The notes under the pieces are model-generated. The model was given only the letters and a program-made list of their open reading frames with translations, did not search any database and was not told the origin of the DNA. This document shows, piece after piece, positions 37,399 through 48,018 of a stretch of 64,000 bases of DNA; position 1 is the stretch's first letter, and the number at the start of each line of letters is the position of its first letter. This stretch comes from Neostapfia colusana. Its lineage: Eukaryota > Streptophyta > Magnoliopsida > Poales > Poaceae. Position numbers and translations under genes: made by a program. The stretch covers positions 24,549,928-24,613,927 of the forward strand of contig JASWHV010000001.1 of the NCBI GenBank assembly GCA_030760725.1, read 5' to 3'.

Positions 37399-40300
37399 TT
37401 ACCGGATATGCGACGTGAAAAAGTCGGGGTAGTTAGTGCAAAGGAATCCTTCGCTCTCCCATGTCGCTTCGTCCATGGAGTGATTACTCCATAGAACCTT
37501 GTAGAACCACAACGTACGGTTGCGTGTGGCTCGGGCCTTTTCATCAATAATCTGCACCGGTTCCTCCCGATAGGTGAGATCCGGTTGCAGTTCTTCAATG
37601 TCTTCCAGCTGAACGGTAGTTGATAGCTTGAGACACTTCCTCAGCTGGGAAATGTGAAAGACGTCGTGCACACCGGAAAGTGCTTCTGGTAATTTTAGCC
37701 GGTATGCCACCGATCCACATCTTTCGGTAATCTGGAATGGACCGATGAAGCGGGGTGCTAACTTTCCCCTCACCCCAAATCTGTTTACGCCCTTCATTGG
37801 AGACACCCGTAGATATACGTGATCCCCAACTTCGAATTGTAATGGGCGCCTTCTCCGGTCCGCATACTGTTTCTGTCGGGACTGAGCAGCTTTTAGGTTC
37901 GCTTGAATTAATCGAACCTTTTCTTCCGCGTTGTTGACAAGATCAATCCCGAAGGTAACCCTTTCGCCAGACTCACACCAGTTCAATGGTGTGCGGCATT
38001 TTCTTCCGTATAGCGCCTCGTAGGGCGCCATTTTGATGCTGGCTTGGTACCCATTGTTGTACGAGAACTCGGCTAATGGCAAGTGATCATCCCAATTCTT
38101 GCAGTGGTCGATAGCGCAAGCTCGTAGCATGTCTTCTAGAATCTGATTTACCCGCTCGGTTTGTCCATCCGTCTGCGGGTGGTAGGCCGAACTACGGATC
38201 AGCTTCGTCCCCAAGGCAGCGTGCAGCTGCTCCCAAAAACAAGACACAAATAAAGTGCCCCGGTCTGATATGATGGTACGGGGTACGCCGTATAAGCATA
38301 GGATCCGTGAGATGTACAGTTCAGCGTACTTCTTGGCGTTGTAGTTGGTGTTGACCGGGATGAAATGGGCAACTTTGGTGAGTCGATCGACGATCACCCA
38401 CACAGAATCATGTTTCTGTGAGGTGGTGGGTAAACCGACTACGAAATCCATGCTCACGTCCTCCCACTTCCCGGCAGGAATGCCCAGTGGTTGCAGCAGT
38501 CCCGGTTTCCGCATGTGCTCTGCCTTCACCCTTCGACATGTATCACACTTAGACACGTATTTTGCCGTCTCTCGCTTCATCCGTGTCCACCAAAACTTTC
38601 TTCTGAGTTCTTGATACATTTTGTTGCTGCCGGGGTGAATAGAAAACTTTGATAAGTGAGCCTCATCAAAGATTTTCTTCCGTAACTCCGGGTTTCGGGG
38701 TACGACGATCCGGTCCTTGAACCATAGGACGCCGTCTCCGTCCTTCCGGAAACATTTCAACTCCCCACTGTCTATACGTCTCCGCAAATGTGACATGCCC
38801 CTGTCATTCTTCTGGGTTGCCGCTATCTCTTCACGGATGGTGGGGATCAAAGCTAGGTTGTAGAGAGCTCCGTGTGGAATCACATGGAGTGGTGGTTCGC
38901 TCTCTTCCAATGGTGTGATGGTCAGATTATTGACGTGTGACTTGCGGCTCAGCGCATCTGCCACAATGTTTGCCTTGCCCGGATGATAATGGATCTCTAT
39001 TTCGTAATCCTTTATCAGTTCTAACCATCTTCGTTGCCTCATGTTCAGCTCCTTCTGAGTGAATATGTACTTGAGGCTTTTGTGGTCGGTATATAAATGT
39101 ACGAGGTTACCGAGTAGGTAGTGCCTCCACATTTTTAGTGCAAGTACCACGGCAGCGAGCTCCAAGTCGTGAGTTGGATAATTTTGCTCATGGTTCCTAA
39201 GCTGCCGTGACCCATACGCGACCACTCTTCGGTCTTGCATCAGCACACATCCGAGCCCAATGCCGGATGCATCGCAGTACACATCGAACGGTTTTGTTGT
39301 GTCTGGCTGCGCCAAAACCGGTGCTGATGTTAGGTGCTTGACTAAAGCCTTGAATGCTGCTTCACATGCTGGACTCCAAACATATTTGGTAGACTTCTTC
39401 AGCAGCTCTGTCATTGGCTTGGCAATCTTCGAGAAGTTCGGAATGAACCTCCGATAATATCCCGCGAGTCCGAGGAAACTCCGTACCTCGTGAACAGTTC
39501 TCGGGGATTTCCAATTCAGCACTTGCGTGATCTTGCTCGGGTCTACAGCGATACCCTCTGCTGAGATGATATGCCCGAGGAAAGGCACTTGCGATATCCA
39601 AAACTCGCATTTGCTGAATTTTGCGTATAACTTGTGATCCCGCAGCCGTTGCAAGACTATACGCAGATGTTTCTTGTGATCTTCCTCCGACTTGGAATAT
39701 ACCAGGATGTCGTCGATGAAGACCACGACAAACTTGTCCAGCTCCGGCATGAACACCGAGTTCATTAAATACATGAAGTGAGCTGGAGCATTGGTAAGGC
39801 CGAAGGACATGACCAGGTACTCATAAAGTCCATACCTTGTCGAGAAAGCTGTCTTTGGAATGTCCTCCGCCCTTATCTTAATCTGATGGTACCCGGATCT
39901 TAAATCCATCTTGGAAAATATCTTTGCTTCGACCAACTGATCAAACAACATGTCGATCCGTGGCAACGGGTACTTGTTCTTGATGGTTACGGCATTTAAT
40001 GGACGGTAGTCCACGCAAAGCCGTAGCGTCTCATCCTTCTTCTTGACAAATAATGCCGAACAGCCCCATGGCGAGGAGTTCGGCCTAATAAAACCCTTCT
40101 CCAGAAGGTCCGTGAGCTGAGTCTTCAGTTCCGCCAACTCCTTAGGCGCCATCTTGTACGGCCTTCGGGATATTGGCATGGTCCCCGGTGCGATTTCAAT
40201 CTTGAACTCCACCTCTCTATCGGGTGGCATCCCCGGCAAATCGTCCGGGAATACATCCGGGAACTCTCGGACCACTGGAATGTCTTCCAATCTGATAGTT

Positions 40301-41955
40301 GTGGCTTGATAGACACTTGGAAGTTTTATTTCTGGACTGTCCAGAAATAATGAGTGAGAACCGTGCACTTCTGAGTTTAGGTGCACGACTCGAAGGACGG
40401 TGTCTAAAACAGCGCCGTGGCGGGTTAACCACGACATCCCTAGGATGACATCGACCATTTGTCCCTCTAAGATAATGAGAGACGTGGGGTACACTCTACC
40501 CGCTAAGCATAATGGTGCTTTGGAGACCATTACGCTTGCTGAAATCTTCCCACCCGGTGAACAAATTAAATATGGACTATCGGTGGGTAGTATTGGCAAG
40601 CTGTGTTTAGCAATGAAAGCTTGGCTAATAAAATTATGCGTGGCGCCCGAATCAAATAGTACTATAGCGGGATGCTGGTGGAGTTGGAACATACCCGCAA
40701 GGATTGGCTCGCCCTCCGGCACGTCCTCAATGGCAAGCTGGTGGACAGTGCCGGGCCTAGGGTTTGCCCGCCGCGCATTAGTAGGGTTCCGGGGTTGATT
40801 CCTCCCCGTAAACTGTGGTGTCACTCCGCCGCCTTGCCTCTCCGGGCAACTGCTCGCGAAGTGTCCTGGACGACCACACTTGTAACATGTGGCCGCTGCT
40901 GGTGGAGTACTTGGTGGACGAAAGCCCGGCATGCGTTGCGGAGGTGCAAACGCACGCGGCATCGCCCGCTGCTGCTGTTGTTGTTGCGGTGGTACTGGCA
41001 GTGCCGGCCGGAATGCTGGTGAAGAGTACGGCCGACTGCGGAACGGCATCGACCGCTGTGGTGACTGCCAGCGTGGACCTGATGGTGGGCGATTCACCAT
41101 CCGAAACTTCTGAGAAGGACCGCCTCCTTCTCCGCTACTCTGCGGCGCGCTTCGCTTTCGCTCTGCCGCCGCCAACTCCTTGCCGGAGTCCTCCTGAACA
41201 ATCGCAGCATCAATGATGTCGTTGAGGCTGCCGCGATTGAACATCGCCAACTTGTCCTTCAGGAGCGGGTTAAGCCCCTGGTAAAAGTGGTCCTGCCGCT
41301 TCTCGTCCGTATCTGCGTGATACGACGCGTAGAGCGCGAGATCGTTGAACGCCCTGGAATATTCCAGCGCGTTTCGGCTCCCTTGTTGCAGGTGTAGGAA
41401 TTCCTGCGTCTTCCTCTTCATCAGACCTGGCGGTATATGATAGGCCCTGAAGGCCATCCGGAACTCCGCCCAGGTCATCGCTCGGTCAGTGGGCTGTGAA
41501 GCACAGAAGTTGGCCCACCACGCGCTCGCGGATCCTTGGAGCTGCTGGACCGCGAACTGAGTCTTGCGCTGCTCGCTGATCTGGAGCAGCCCGAACTTCA
41601 TCTCTATGGCGCGGAGCCAGTTGTCCGCGTCGAGTGGTTCATCCGCCCTTGAGAATACAGGGGGATGAGTCGCCAGGAAGTCGGAGTAGGAGCTCTGTTG
41701 GCGCTCCTCACGATCGTGACGTCTCTCTGGGCGAGACGTATTGGCGATGAGAGTCTGCAGCAACTCTGTGTGCTGCTGATGCGAGCCCGCCATTGCCGCG
41801 ACAATGTCGGCCAATGTAACCGTTGGCAGTGGCGGTGGCGGTGTTTGCTGTTGCTGTTGCTGCTGCTGTCCCGAGGAGTCCTCGGGAGGTGGTTGGGAGG
41901 TCTCTCCCCCTTGACTGGTACCCCCAACGTCAGGGTTGGCACGAGTACGCGTCAT
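37399..41955 (-). CDS. gag-pol: Intact family B Gag-Pol polyprotein (I3), chromovirus type
   Basis: A single open frame of 1518 codons from 41955 (MTRTRANPDVGG). The start is chosen over an upstream in-frame Met because all three families begin M-x-R at this site, next to an AG acceptor-like sequence. Approximate residues: polyQ/Pro tract 30-45; Gag core 90-260; zinc knuckle Cys357-Cys370; protease LFDSGATHNFIS near 433-444; RT with Asp684 (KMDLRSGY) and FIDD 746-749; RNase H about 888-1005 (DVYCDAS, ELAAVV, YTDHKS); integrase HHCC at His1100, His1107, Cys1137, Cys1140; D-D-E at Asp1170, Asp1231, Glu1267 with the standard 35-residue spacing; chromodomain-like tail about 1440-1510. Every catalytic residue I can check is present, so with two LTRs, PBS and PPT this unit could be autonomous. 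Confidence 0.95.
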   Translation of the reverse strand: MTRTRANPDVGGTSQGGETSQPPPEDSSGQQQQQQQQTPPPPLPTVTLADIVAAMAGSHQQHTELLQTLIANTSRPERRHDREERQQSSYSDFLATHPPVFSRADEPLDADNWLRAIEMKFGLLQISEQRKTQFAVQQLQGSASAWWANFCASQPTDRAMTWAEFRMAFRAYHIPPGLMKRKTQEFLHLQQGSRNALEYSRAFNDLALYASYHADTDEKRQDHFYQGLNPLLKDKLAMFNRGSLNDIIDAAIVQEDSGKELAAAERKRSAPQSSGEGGGPSQKFRMVNRPPSGPRWQSPQRSMPFRSRPYSSPAFRPALPVPPQQQQQQRAMPRAFAPPQRMPGFRPPSTPPAAATCYKCGRPGHFASSCPERQGGGVTPQFTGRNQPRNPTNARRANPRPGTVHQLAIEDVPEGEPILAGMFQLHQHPAIVLFDSGATHNFISQAFIAKHSLPILPTDSPYLICSPGGKISASVMVSKAPLCLAGRVYPTSLIILEGQMVDVILGMSWLTRHGAVLDTVLRVVHLNSEVHGSHSLFLDSPEIKLPSVYQATTIRLEDIPVVREFPDVFPDDLPGMPPDREVEFKIEIAPGTMPISRRPYKMAPKELAELKTQLTDLLEKGFIRPNSSPWGCSALFVKKKDETLRLCVDYRPLNAVTIKNKYPLPRIDMLFDQLVEAKIFSKMDLRSGYHQIKIRAEDIPKTAFSTRYGLYEYLVMSFGLTNAPAHFMYLMNSVFMPELDKFVVVFIDDILVYSKSEEDHKKHLRIVLQRLRDHKLYAKFSKCEFWISQVPFLGHIISAEGIAVDPSKITQVLNWKSPRTVHEVRSFLGLAGYYRRFIPNFSKIAKPMTELLKKSTKYVWSPACEAAFKALVKHLTSAPVLAQPDTTKPFDVYCDASGIGLGCVLMQDRRVVAYGSRQLRNHEQNYPTHDLELAAVVLALKMWRHYLLGNLVHLYTDHKSLKYIFTQKELNMRQRRWLELIKDYEIEIHYHPGKANIVADALSRKSHVNNLTITPLEESEPPLHVIPHGALYNLALIPTIREEIAATQKNDRGMSHLRRRIDSGELKCFRKDGDGVLWFKDRIVVPRNPELRKKIFDEAHLSKFSIHPGSNKMYQELRRKFWWTRMKRETAKYVSKCDTCRRVKAEHMRKPGLLQPLGIPAGKWEDVSMDFVVGLPTTSQKHDSVWVIVDRLTKVAHFIPVNTNYNAKKYAELYISRILCLYGVPRTIISDRGTLFVSCFWEQLHAALGTKLIRSSAYHPQTDGQTERVNQILEDMLRACAIDHCKNWDDHLPLAEFSYNNGYQASIKMAPYEALYGRKCRTPLNWCESGERVTFGIDLVNNAEEKVRLIQANLKAAQSRQKQYADRRRRPLQFEVGDHVYLRVSPMKGVNRFGVRGKLAPRFIGPFQITERCGSVAYRLKLPEALSGVHDVFHISQLRKCLKLSTTVQLEDIEELQPDLTYREEPVQIIDEKARATRNRTLWFYKVLWSNHSMDEATWESEGFLCTNYPDFFTSHIR

Positions 41956-41970
41956 TCTAAAATTTAAAAC
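41956..41970 (-). promoter_or_regulatory. Splice-acceptor-like sequence abutting gag ATG (I3)
   Basis: The minus strand reads TTTTAAATTTTAG then A-ATG; in I1 and I2 it is TTTGAATTTCAG then A-ATG. The same arrangement precedes gag in families A and C. A use in making a spliced gag mRNA is inferred. Confidence 0.4.
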
Positions 41971-42226
41971 AGCAGCAATTAGCACATGTCTCACTTAAAA
42001 TTCCTTACGCAACAGTAGGTATTGAGTGACACATGATTAATTTGCACAACATTCACATATATTGATAAAGCAGAAACTTTATACAAGATACATTATTCTC
42101 GGATCTCCGAGAAGTCGTGCTCATGTCGTCACTACCTATACATACGCTACTGTCTACACGACATGTCACCGATTACAAAAGTTGGGTTACGCTACCCTAG
42201 CTGCCCTACTTGGCAACCGTAACCCC

Positions 42227-43171
42227 CTACTCGGAGTAGAATTCGACCTCCTGTGGGTCGTCCTCCTCCGGTACTTCTGCTGGTGGCTCTGGATCTACCA
42301 CCTCTTCTCCCATTCCGGGTTCTCCCATGGCTGGAAGACCCAAGACTACCGGTATGCCTAACACCGGGGGCACGAGGTCCTGCAATGAATGCACCTCGTC
42401 CATAGCCTGGTTGTAGTCCTCTTCCCAGCCTTGTCCTTCCTCAATAGCGTCGTCCCGCTCTTGAGCAAGGTCCTCATTCTGCTGGGTTAGGGTCTGCACC
42501 AGCTCTTGCAACGCCGCGACGTCAACACGGCTCTTCTTCTTTGCCTTCTTCAGACGACGCAACTGATTGTGTTGTTCATTCAGTCGCTTGATCGTCGGAA
42601 GGAGCACATTGCGGAGTGCGTTATGAGCACTCTCGAAACGATCTCCACGGCTTGTGCTCTCCTTGAGCTTGGTGGCGAGATGCTCCGTATGAACAGCTTG
42701 GCTGTCCATCACAGCGTTTCCCGCCCTCATTTGGAGGCTGAGGTTTGCCTCCGCGGGGTTGTACCTTGGGAAAGTCGGGTCTGTTGCCTCCAGGTACCTC
42801 TCTTCCCACACATGCTGAGCTCGCCCCTCCACCGGAACGAGTGCGTATGGAGTGCCCTCCATAGCCTGCACGTGTAGTTGGCAGAAACGTGACATAGTGT
42901 CACGGGCTGCCACTTGCCACATCCCTTCCGGTTGTCTTCCTCTCACCGTGACGGTGAATGGCACCCAACCGGGTGGCGTAGGTCCGGTAGGAACCTCGAC
43001 ATGGATCGTCCACGTCTTGTTCCCCCCTTCGCCTTCTTCCTTGGCGAAGTATTGCGGCATCTGGTTATACCCGAAATATTGGAGCATTTGCCACAATGCT
43101 TCCGGGTAGCCGCTACGGTCAGAGCAGTGGGAAACTACCCACCCATTCTCCAACCGTTTATCTGCTGCCAT
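42227..43171 (-). CDS. Extra ORF between PBS and gag (314 aa, unknown function)
   Basis: I do not recognise a named family. The N-terminal 125 residues could form an alpha-beta-beta-beta-alpha unit: helix about 23-36 (PEALWQMLQYFGY), strands about 39-46, 53-61 (WTIHVEV) and 69-79 (WVPFTVTVRG), helix about 83-102 (MWQVAARDTMSRFCQL). That is the order of a dsRNA-binding fold, which is only a hypothesis. Residues about 185-265 are a long charged coiled coil with a basic patch at 205-215 (RRLKKAKKKSR). The last 30 residues are Pro/Glu-rich. It sits on the same strand as gag, 271 bp upstream, outside the polyprotein. I1 and I2 carry it with a shared stop; element C lacks it. The ATG follows TTTTTACAG, a strong acceptor-like sequence, so it may be expressed by splicing. 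Confidence 0.8.
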   Translation of the reverse strand: MAADKRLENGWVVSHCSDRSGYPEALWQMLQYFGYNQMPQYFAKEEGEGGNKTWTIHVEVPTGPTPPGWVPFTVTVRGRQPEGMWQVAARDTMSRFCQLHVQAMEGTPYALVPVEGRAQHVWEERYLEATDPTFPRYNPAEANLSLQMRAGNAVMDSQAVHTEHLATKLKESTSRGDRFESAHNALRNVLLPTIKRLNEQHNQLRRLKKAKKKSRVDVAALQELVQTLTQQNEDLAQERDDAIEEGQGWEEDYNQAMDEVHSLQDLVPPVLGIPVVLGLPAMGEPGMGEEVVDPEPPAEVPEEDDPQEVEFYSE

Positions 43172-44656
43172 CTGTAAAAATATATTTGAGAGATGTCAAA
43201 TATTTATTTGAACAGTAAACCATTGAGTTATAACATAAGACATGTCATTGAACCCATAATATTTGGAAACATAGTTCAAATTTTAAACAAATTTGACTGC
43301 TGATCTGCTGTTCCCATGACAGCCCTGACCAGTTTCCATATCAACCTGATTTAGAGCATGTTAAAGGCAAAACCAATTCTGGAGCTCAACATCAAAGTTA
43401 AAGTTAACCTCAATAGCTTTCCGGAAAATATTTGGTTGACCTAAGATCTGTCCTGGTTCCAAAAGTTATGAGATGTCAAAGTTAACAGAATTTCTGGAAT
43501 CATTTGGACAGCACCTCCCTGCTTTAGGTACTGAATTGATCCAAGAATCCCAGTTAATTCTGTTCCTAATCTGACAAAACTTTCTGTTACAAAGTTGTAA
43601 CTCATCTCATAAGCTTTCCAGAACTACCTCATTTTCTATTTTTGGATTTTTAAGCAGGAAGTTATGCTTAATTTACAGAGAGTCTACAGAGAGTCTTTGC
43701 TCTGTCCTGTTTTCTGGACAGTTTCAACTCTACTGCATTTTTCGAGTGGTTAAGGGATGAAACACCTCCGGACCTCAACAGAAAAGTTGTAGAGCTCTTC
43801 CAAAGCTTTCCAGAAATGTATCATACAACCCCAATCTCGAAAGAACGCAACCTCTAACCCCTGATTAACTTCAGCCTTGATTCAGCTGAAAACAGAGTGC
43901 TCTGTCCTTAACATCCTATAAGTTGAAAGCTTGTTAACTTTGAATATCCTGTTCAAGGGAAGGAGTTACATCAAATTTTACTACTTTAGATCAAAACCTT
44001 CAAGTCTTTAAATGAAGTTGTTCATTTAGTTGGATGTGACGTCGATGCGTCACCAGATTATGTCGGTACTACGTCCTCACAAAGGAAGAACCTATACCGG
44101 ACTTAGCCGGCTTCGTTAGTTCAGTGGCACTACTCGTCACTCGCACACGGATGCTACACGTCTACCGTTTCGTGGTAAAGCTACCTGCAGAAACTCAAAC
44201 AATCATCAGACTCGGCTGCACACCGAGCCCGGAATCCATACAGTTAGTACACCCGGCCGTCATCACTCGCCCGGATGTTCTCAAGCCAAACACGCCTTGA
44301 GTTACGTGTTCACGTTTCAGACCACGTGACGGGGTCTCCCATATTGCACCACGCACGCCAGGGACAGACGTTGCTCGAATACCCCAAACGACATGAAGAG
44401 TCGTAGAGGATACTAAAGCGGGTCGGGTTACCTGCCACCCGTGGGGCTCCACCCTTCAGCTTGTGCGCACTGGTGGACAGCGCTTACGTGCACCCTCCAA
44501 GACATGAACGTCCCGAGATGCACGATTTTCCGACATAACAAATAGGTTAATATGCCACTTTCTATATGCTAATAACATCCTTATACGGGCTACTAACTCG
44601 TTCCTCACTGGATTTTTGAAAAAGAAGACCTTTGTACTGTGTTAAACCTCAAGCGA
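43172..44656 (-). other. 5' leader of I3, with an acceptor-like end
   Basis: About 1.5 kb from the PBS to the extra ORF. The last 15 bases before the ATG read, on the minus strand, ATATATTTTTACAG, an apparent 3' splice site. The rest is similar to the I1 and I2 leaders with scattered differences. No further gene seen. Confidence 0.6.
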
Positions 44657-44668
44657 GCTCTGATACCA
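44657..44668 (-). other. PBS of I3 (initiator tRNA-Met type)
   Basis: TGGTATCAGAGC on the minus strand, three bases from LTR B4 at 44672. Confidence 0.9.
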
Positions 44669-45213
44669 CGCTGACACGACCCCATTGGTCCTGTCGAGCC
44701 AGGATCACGCTGAGGGGTACTGCGTTACACAGCACCGTATAACACACGTCAAAGGTGCAAAGCGGAAGCGGAAGTTTTATTACATAAACAGTTTTATGAA
44801 CATGTTTACATCAAAATAAGTTTAGTCCACACTCGCGGGCGTAGACTAAGCATCAAGTACACGTTCAGCCCTTGAACGTGTCCTTGCTAGCACACACGCA
44901 CACTAACTCTGCGGCGTGCACGACTCCCACTCGACGGGGTTCCCCTCCTGGGGTTCCGTCTCCTCTTCGGGAGTCCCTTCCTCATAGAACCCTGCAAAAG
45001 ATTCAAACACAAGCAGTGAGCACGAAGGCTCAGCAAGTCTGACCCGTCTCACCTAAACATGGAACTTCTACATGAGGGTAATGGGTTACATGAGGTAAAA
45101 TCATTTGCAAGGACTCGCCTAATTAGTAGAACCTTACTTTCAAGTTTTAGCAGCAGGTTGTGGAGAACCTTACGCGAAGGTACATGAGAGAGCCGCAATC
45201 AAACAAGAAACGC

Positions 45214-45341
45214 ATTTCTCTCATGTACTTTGCCCAAAGTTGAAAAGAACTTTAGTTAGCTCTAAGCTACAGCATATATTTCTCTCATGTACTTTGCCCA
45301 AAGTTGAAAAGAACTTTAGTTAGCTCTAAGCTACAGCATAT
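45214..45341 (-). repeat. 64-bp direct duplication in LTR B4
   Basis: Two adjacent 64-bp units start at 45214 and 45278, both with type 2 variants (gaaaagaac, ctaagctac). Type 1 LTRs have a single unit. Confidence 0.85.
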
Positions 45342-48009
45342 CATTAACAATCAATGTCCATCTTTCAATCAGCAACATTTTAACATGTAACTAGCCTGTT
45401 CATTCTACGTCACGGTACAGTGAACAAGTGGTACTCACTGACCGCGAGGGACGGCGATTATAATCGATTTACACCTGCAGGGTTACCCGAACAACCCGTC
45501 ACGTACGCCCGTACTCGATGTTGCCTACAACAACCATCACGGACGCCGTACGCGACTACCTTTCACCCGTTAGCCAAATATTGAACCGGTCCCATCGTCC
45601 CGAGCAAGAGGTCTCTGCACGCGCATCTCCGTGCCGCCAGCCGATTTACACCTCGAGCTCTCAACCTACCCTCTGAACGACGGGCAATGCCTCAATACCC
45701 AGCTACCCGAGTTACATCAGTTTCCCGGTTCCCATATAGCCGGTAGGTCTTCGGTACTGTTCTAGCTTGTTCAACAGGCCCGCACACGGCTCGGTCCTCA
45801 ATCGACACAAGCGGAGCTACAGCACACAGGCCCCAAAGTCCTGCTGCCCTTACTCCCCGCTTGGTCTCATTTTCTTGCTATGTGTATCATGTGCTATCTC
45901 TACCCGAGCAATGTGCCTCTAGCCTATTCTCGCGAGTAGTTCCAACTACTCGACTTGTACCGAATCCTACTCTACCCTAGCGATGCAGTGGCTAACGGGG
46001 TTTGCAATCCTAAACCCAACCCAGGGTTTTCTTGGCTATGCAGTGGGGTTTCCAAACAAGACTCTAATGCACAGAATAAAGGAAACAAGTATGTGCTCAA
46101 AACAATAAAAATTTGTAAAAAGGTTAATGCAAACCGGGGCTTGCCTTGCTGCTTGGTCGTAGGCTAGCTGTTCCTCCAGAGTAACGAAGTCTAGGACTTC
46201 GGGTTCCTCCTCGACCTTAGCGACTACATGATTAGAGCAATATGTATCAATTTAAATGCATTTGTATTAGCTTTGAAGTTGTGAAGTCTACACCCTTTGC
46301 TAGATAGACCTAATGACTGTGAAACTTTTACTGTGGCTTGGTTACAACCTAAACAAAGACTTGGTCAAGTTTTAGTTGCAGCAAAGCTCATTTGAGCCCT
46401 CCACAAATAATTATGTCCTTGACCTTAATTGGAACTCTTAGGGTGTTCTAGGAATTTTCATGAAACAAACTATGACTTTCTGAAAACTAGATTTTCAGAG
46501 GGTTCTAATGGATTTGGTCTCACTTAATTTGGAAGTCTCTAACTAAAGATATGAGCTAAACAATTTCAGAGAAAATTCTGAAAATGTTTCTGAACATTTT
46601 CTATTTTCTCTGGAACAGTTGCACTAATCACACCATTAGGTGGATTAAATGAGCTCAAATGGATCTGAAATTTTTATGGTAGTTCAAGGATATTTTGGTG
46701 AACATCTCAGCAAAATTTCAGGATTTTCCTCCAAAGGATTCTCCAGTTAAAATTCCTAACAGTTTAAACTTTGAGGAATTAATTCTGGAGAAATAAGGAA
46801 TTTCATGAAGTGAAACTTGATTTTATGGAAAGTACTCAGAGAGCTGAATCCAGCAAAATTTGGTTCACTCAATTTGGAGCTTTCTAGCCAAAGTTATGAG
46901 GATTTGAAGTTTGAAGGAAATCTGAAATCGGGGAAAAGTTTAAACTCGTGCGTGGGCCCAGGGGACACGCGTCGCATGCCGAAGCGACGGCACACCGCGG
47001 CCCTCAATGATTTTACGCGCCAGCACACCCGATCCCGGCCGCAACCGGATCCCGATTCAAAATATCGGCCGCTGACAGCTGGGGTCCACCCCCTTCTTCA
47101 ACCTCGCGACACCCGCGCCCCGCCGCCGAGGGACCTCGCCGGAGAGCTCGCCGCCGGCTGCTGTACAGCTCCAAACTTCTTGATTCTGGCCGCCCCTGCC
47201 TACTTTTACTTGGGGAACCGGATTCTAGGGTCAGCTGCTCATGACAACGGCCGGAGCATGGTCGGCGACGAGCCGCCATATCGGAATGACTTCGGCCATG
47301 TCGGCTGACTCTCCTAGTATCTCAGCTACTTGGGAAATCGGTCGGGGAGCATCAGTGGACCTCAGAGAAGGTCGACATGAGCTCGAGGCAGCTCGGGGAA
47401 GGCCCGAAATAGGTCCTCACCGTGCGCCCGATACCCCCCGTTCGTTCCGCCATTAGTAGACCTTAAATTACGCCGGGCACAGAGGTTCTCCGGCCCAGAG
47501 TTGTGAAGGCAACTTGTGCGTTACCGTGTCTAGCTCGTGTGAGAGCGGCCTGAGGCCCTCTAATCCTTTCTAGAGCATGAATTAAACAGAATCGTACCCG
47601 AAGGTCGTTCTGCACACAGAAAGGGGAAAAGTGGAAATTCGCCGCCGGTGAGCAACCACTCGGGCTGTGGCTCGGGGATGAGCAGCACCGGTCACCTGCG
47701 CGTCCAAGGGTGCCTTGGCTCGGGCGTGACAACGCCCAGGTGGGGCTGTCCACGAGAGCCCGAGGTGCGGCGGTTTCCAGTTCCGATTTTGATCTTTCGG
47801 CACAGCCGATATCACTCGGTTTCAATCGACTTCTAGCAATAGGGAGGATGGAGGAAGGTCTCTAGTACCTTGCTGGGACCCTGGAGTGGAAGGAGGGAGC
47901 TGTGATCGGCTTGATCAAGCGGGAGCTCGAACGGCGGTGAAGGCAGTGGAAAAACGGCCGAGTATGCCGGCAGCTCGGGGAATGAGTGATCGGAGCACAC
48001 CGGGGAGGG

Positions 48010-48018
48010 AATAAATAG
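48010..48018 (-). promoter_or_regulatory. TATA-like box of LTR B4
   Basis: CTATTTATT on the minus strand, at the same place as in LTR B3. As the 5' LTR of the only intact unit, this would be the promoter that drives I3. Confidence 0.5.
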
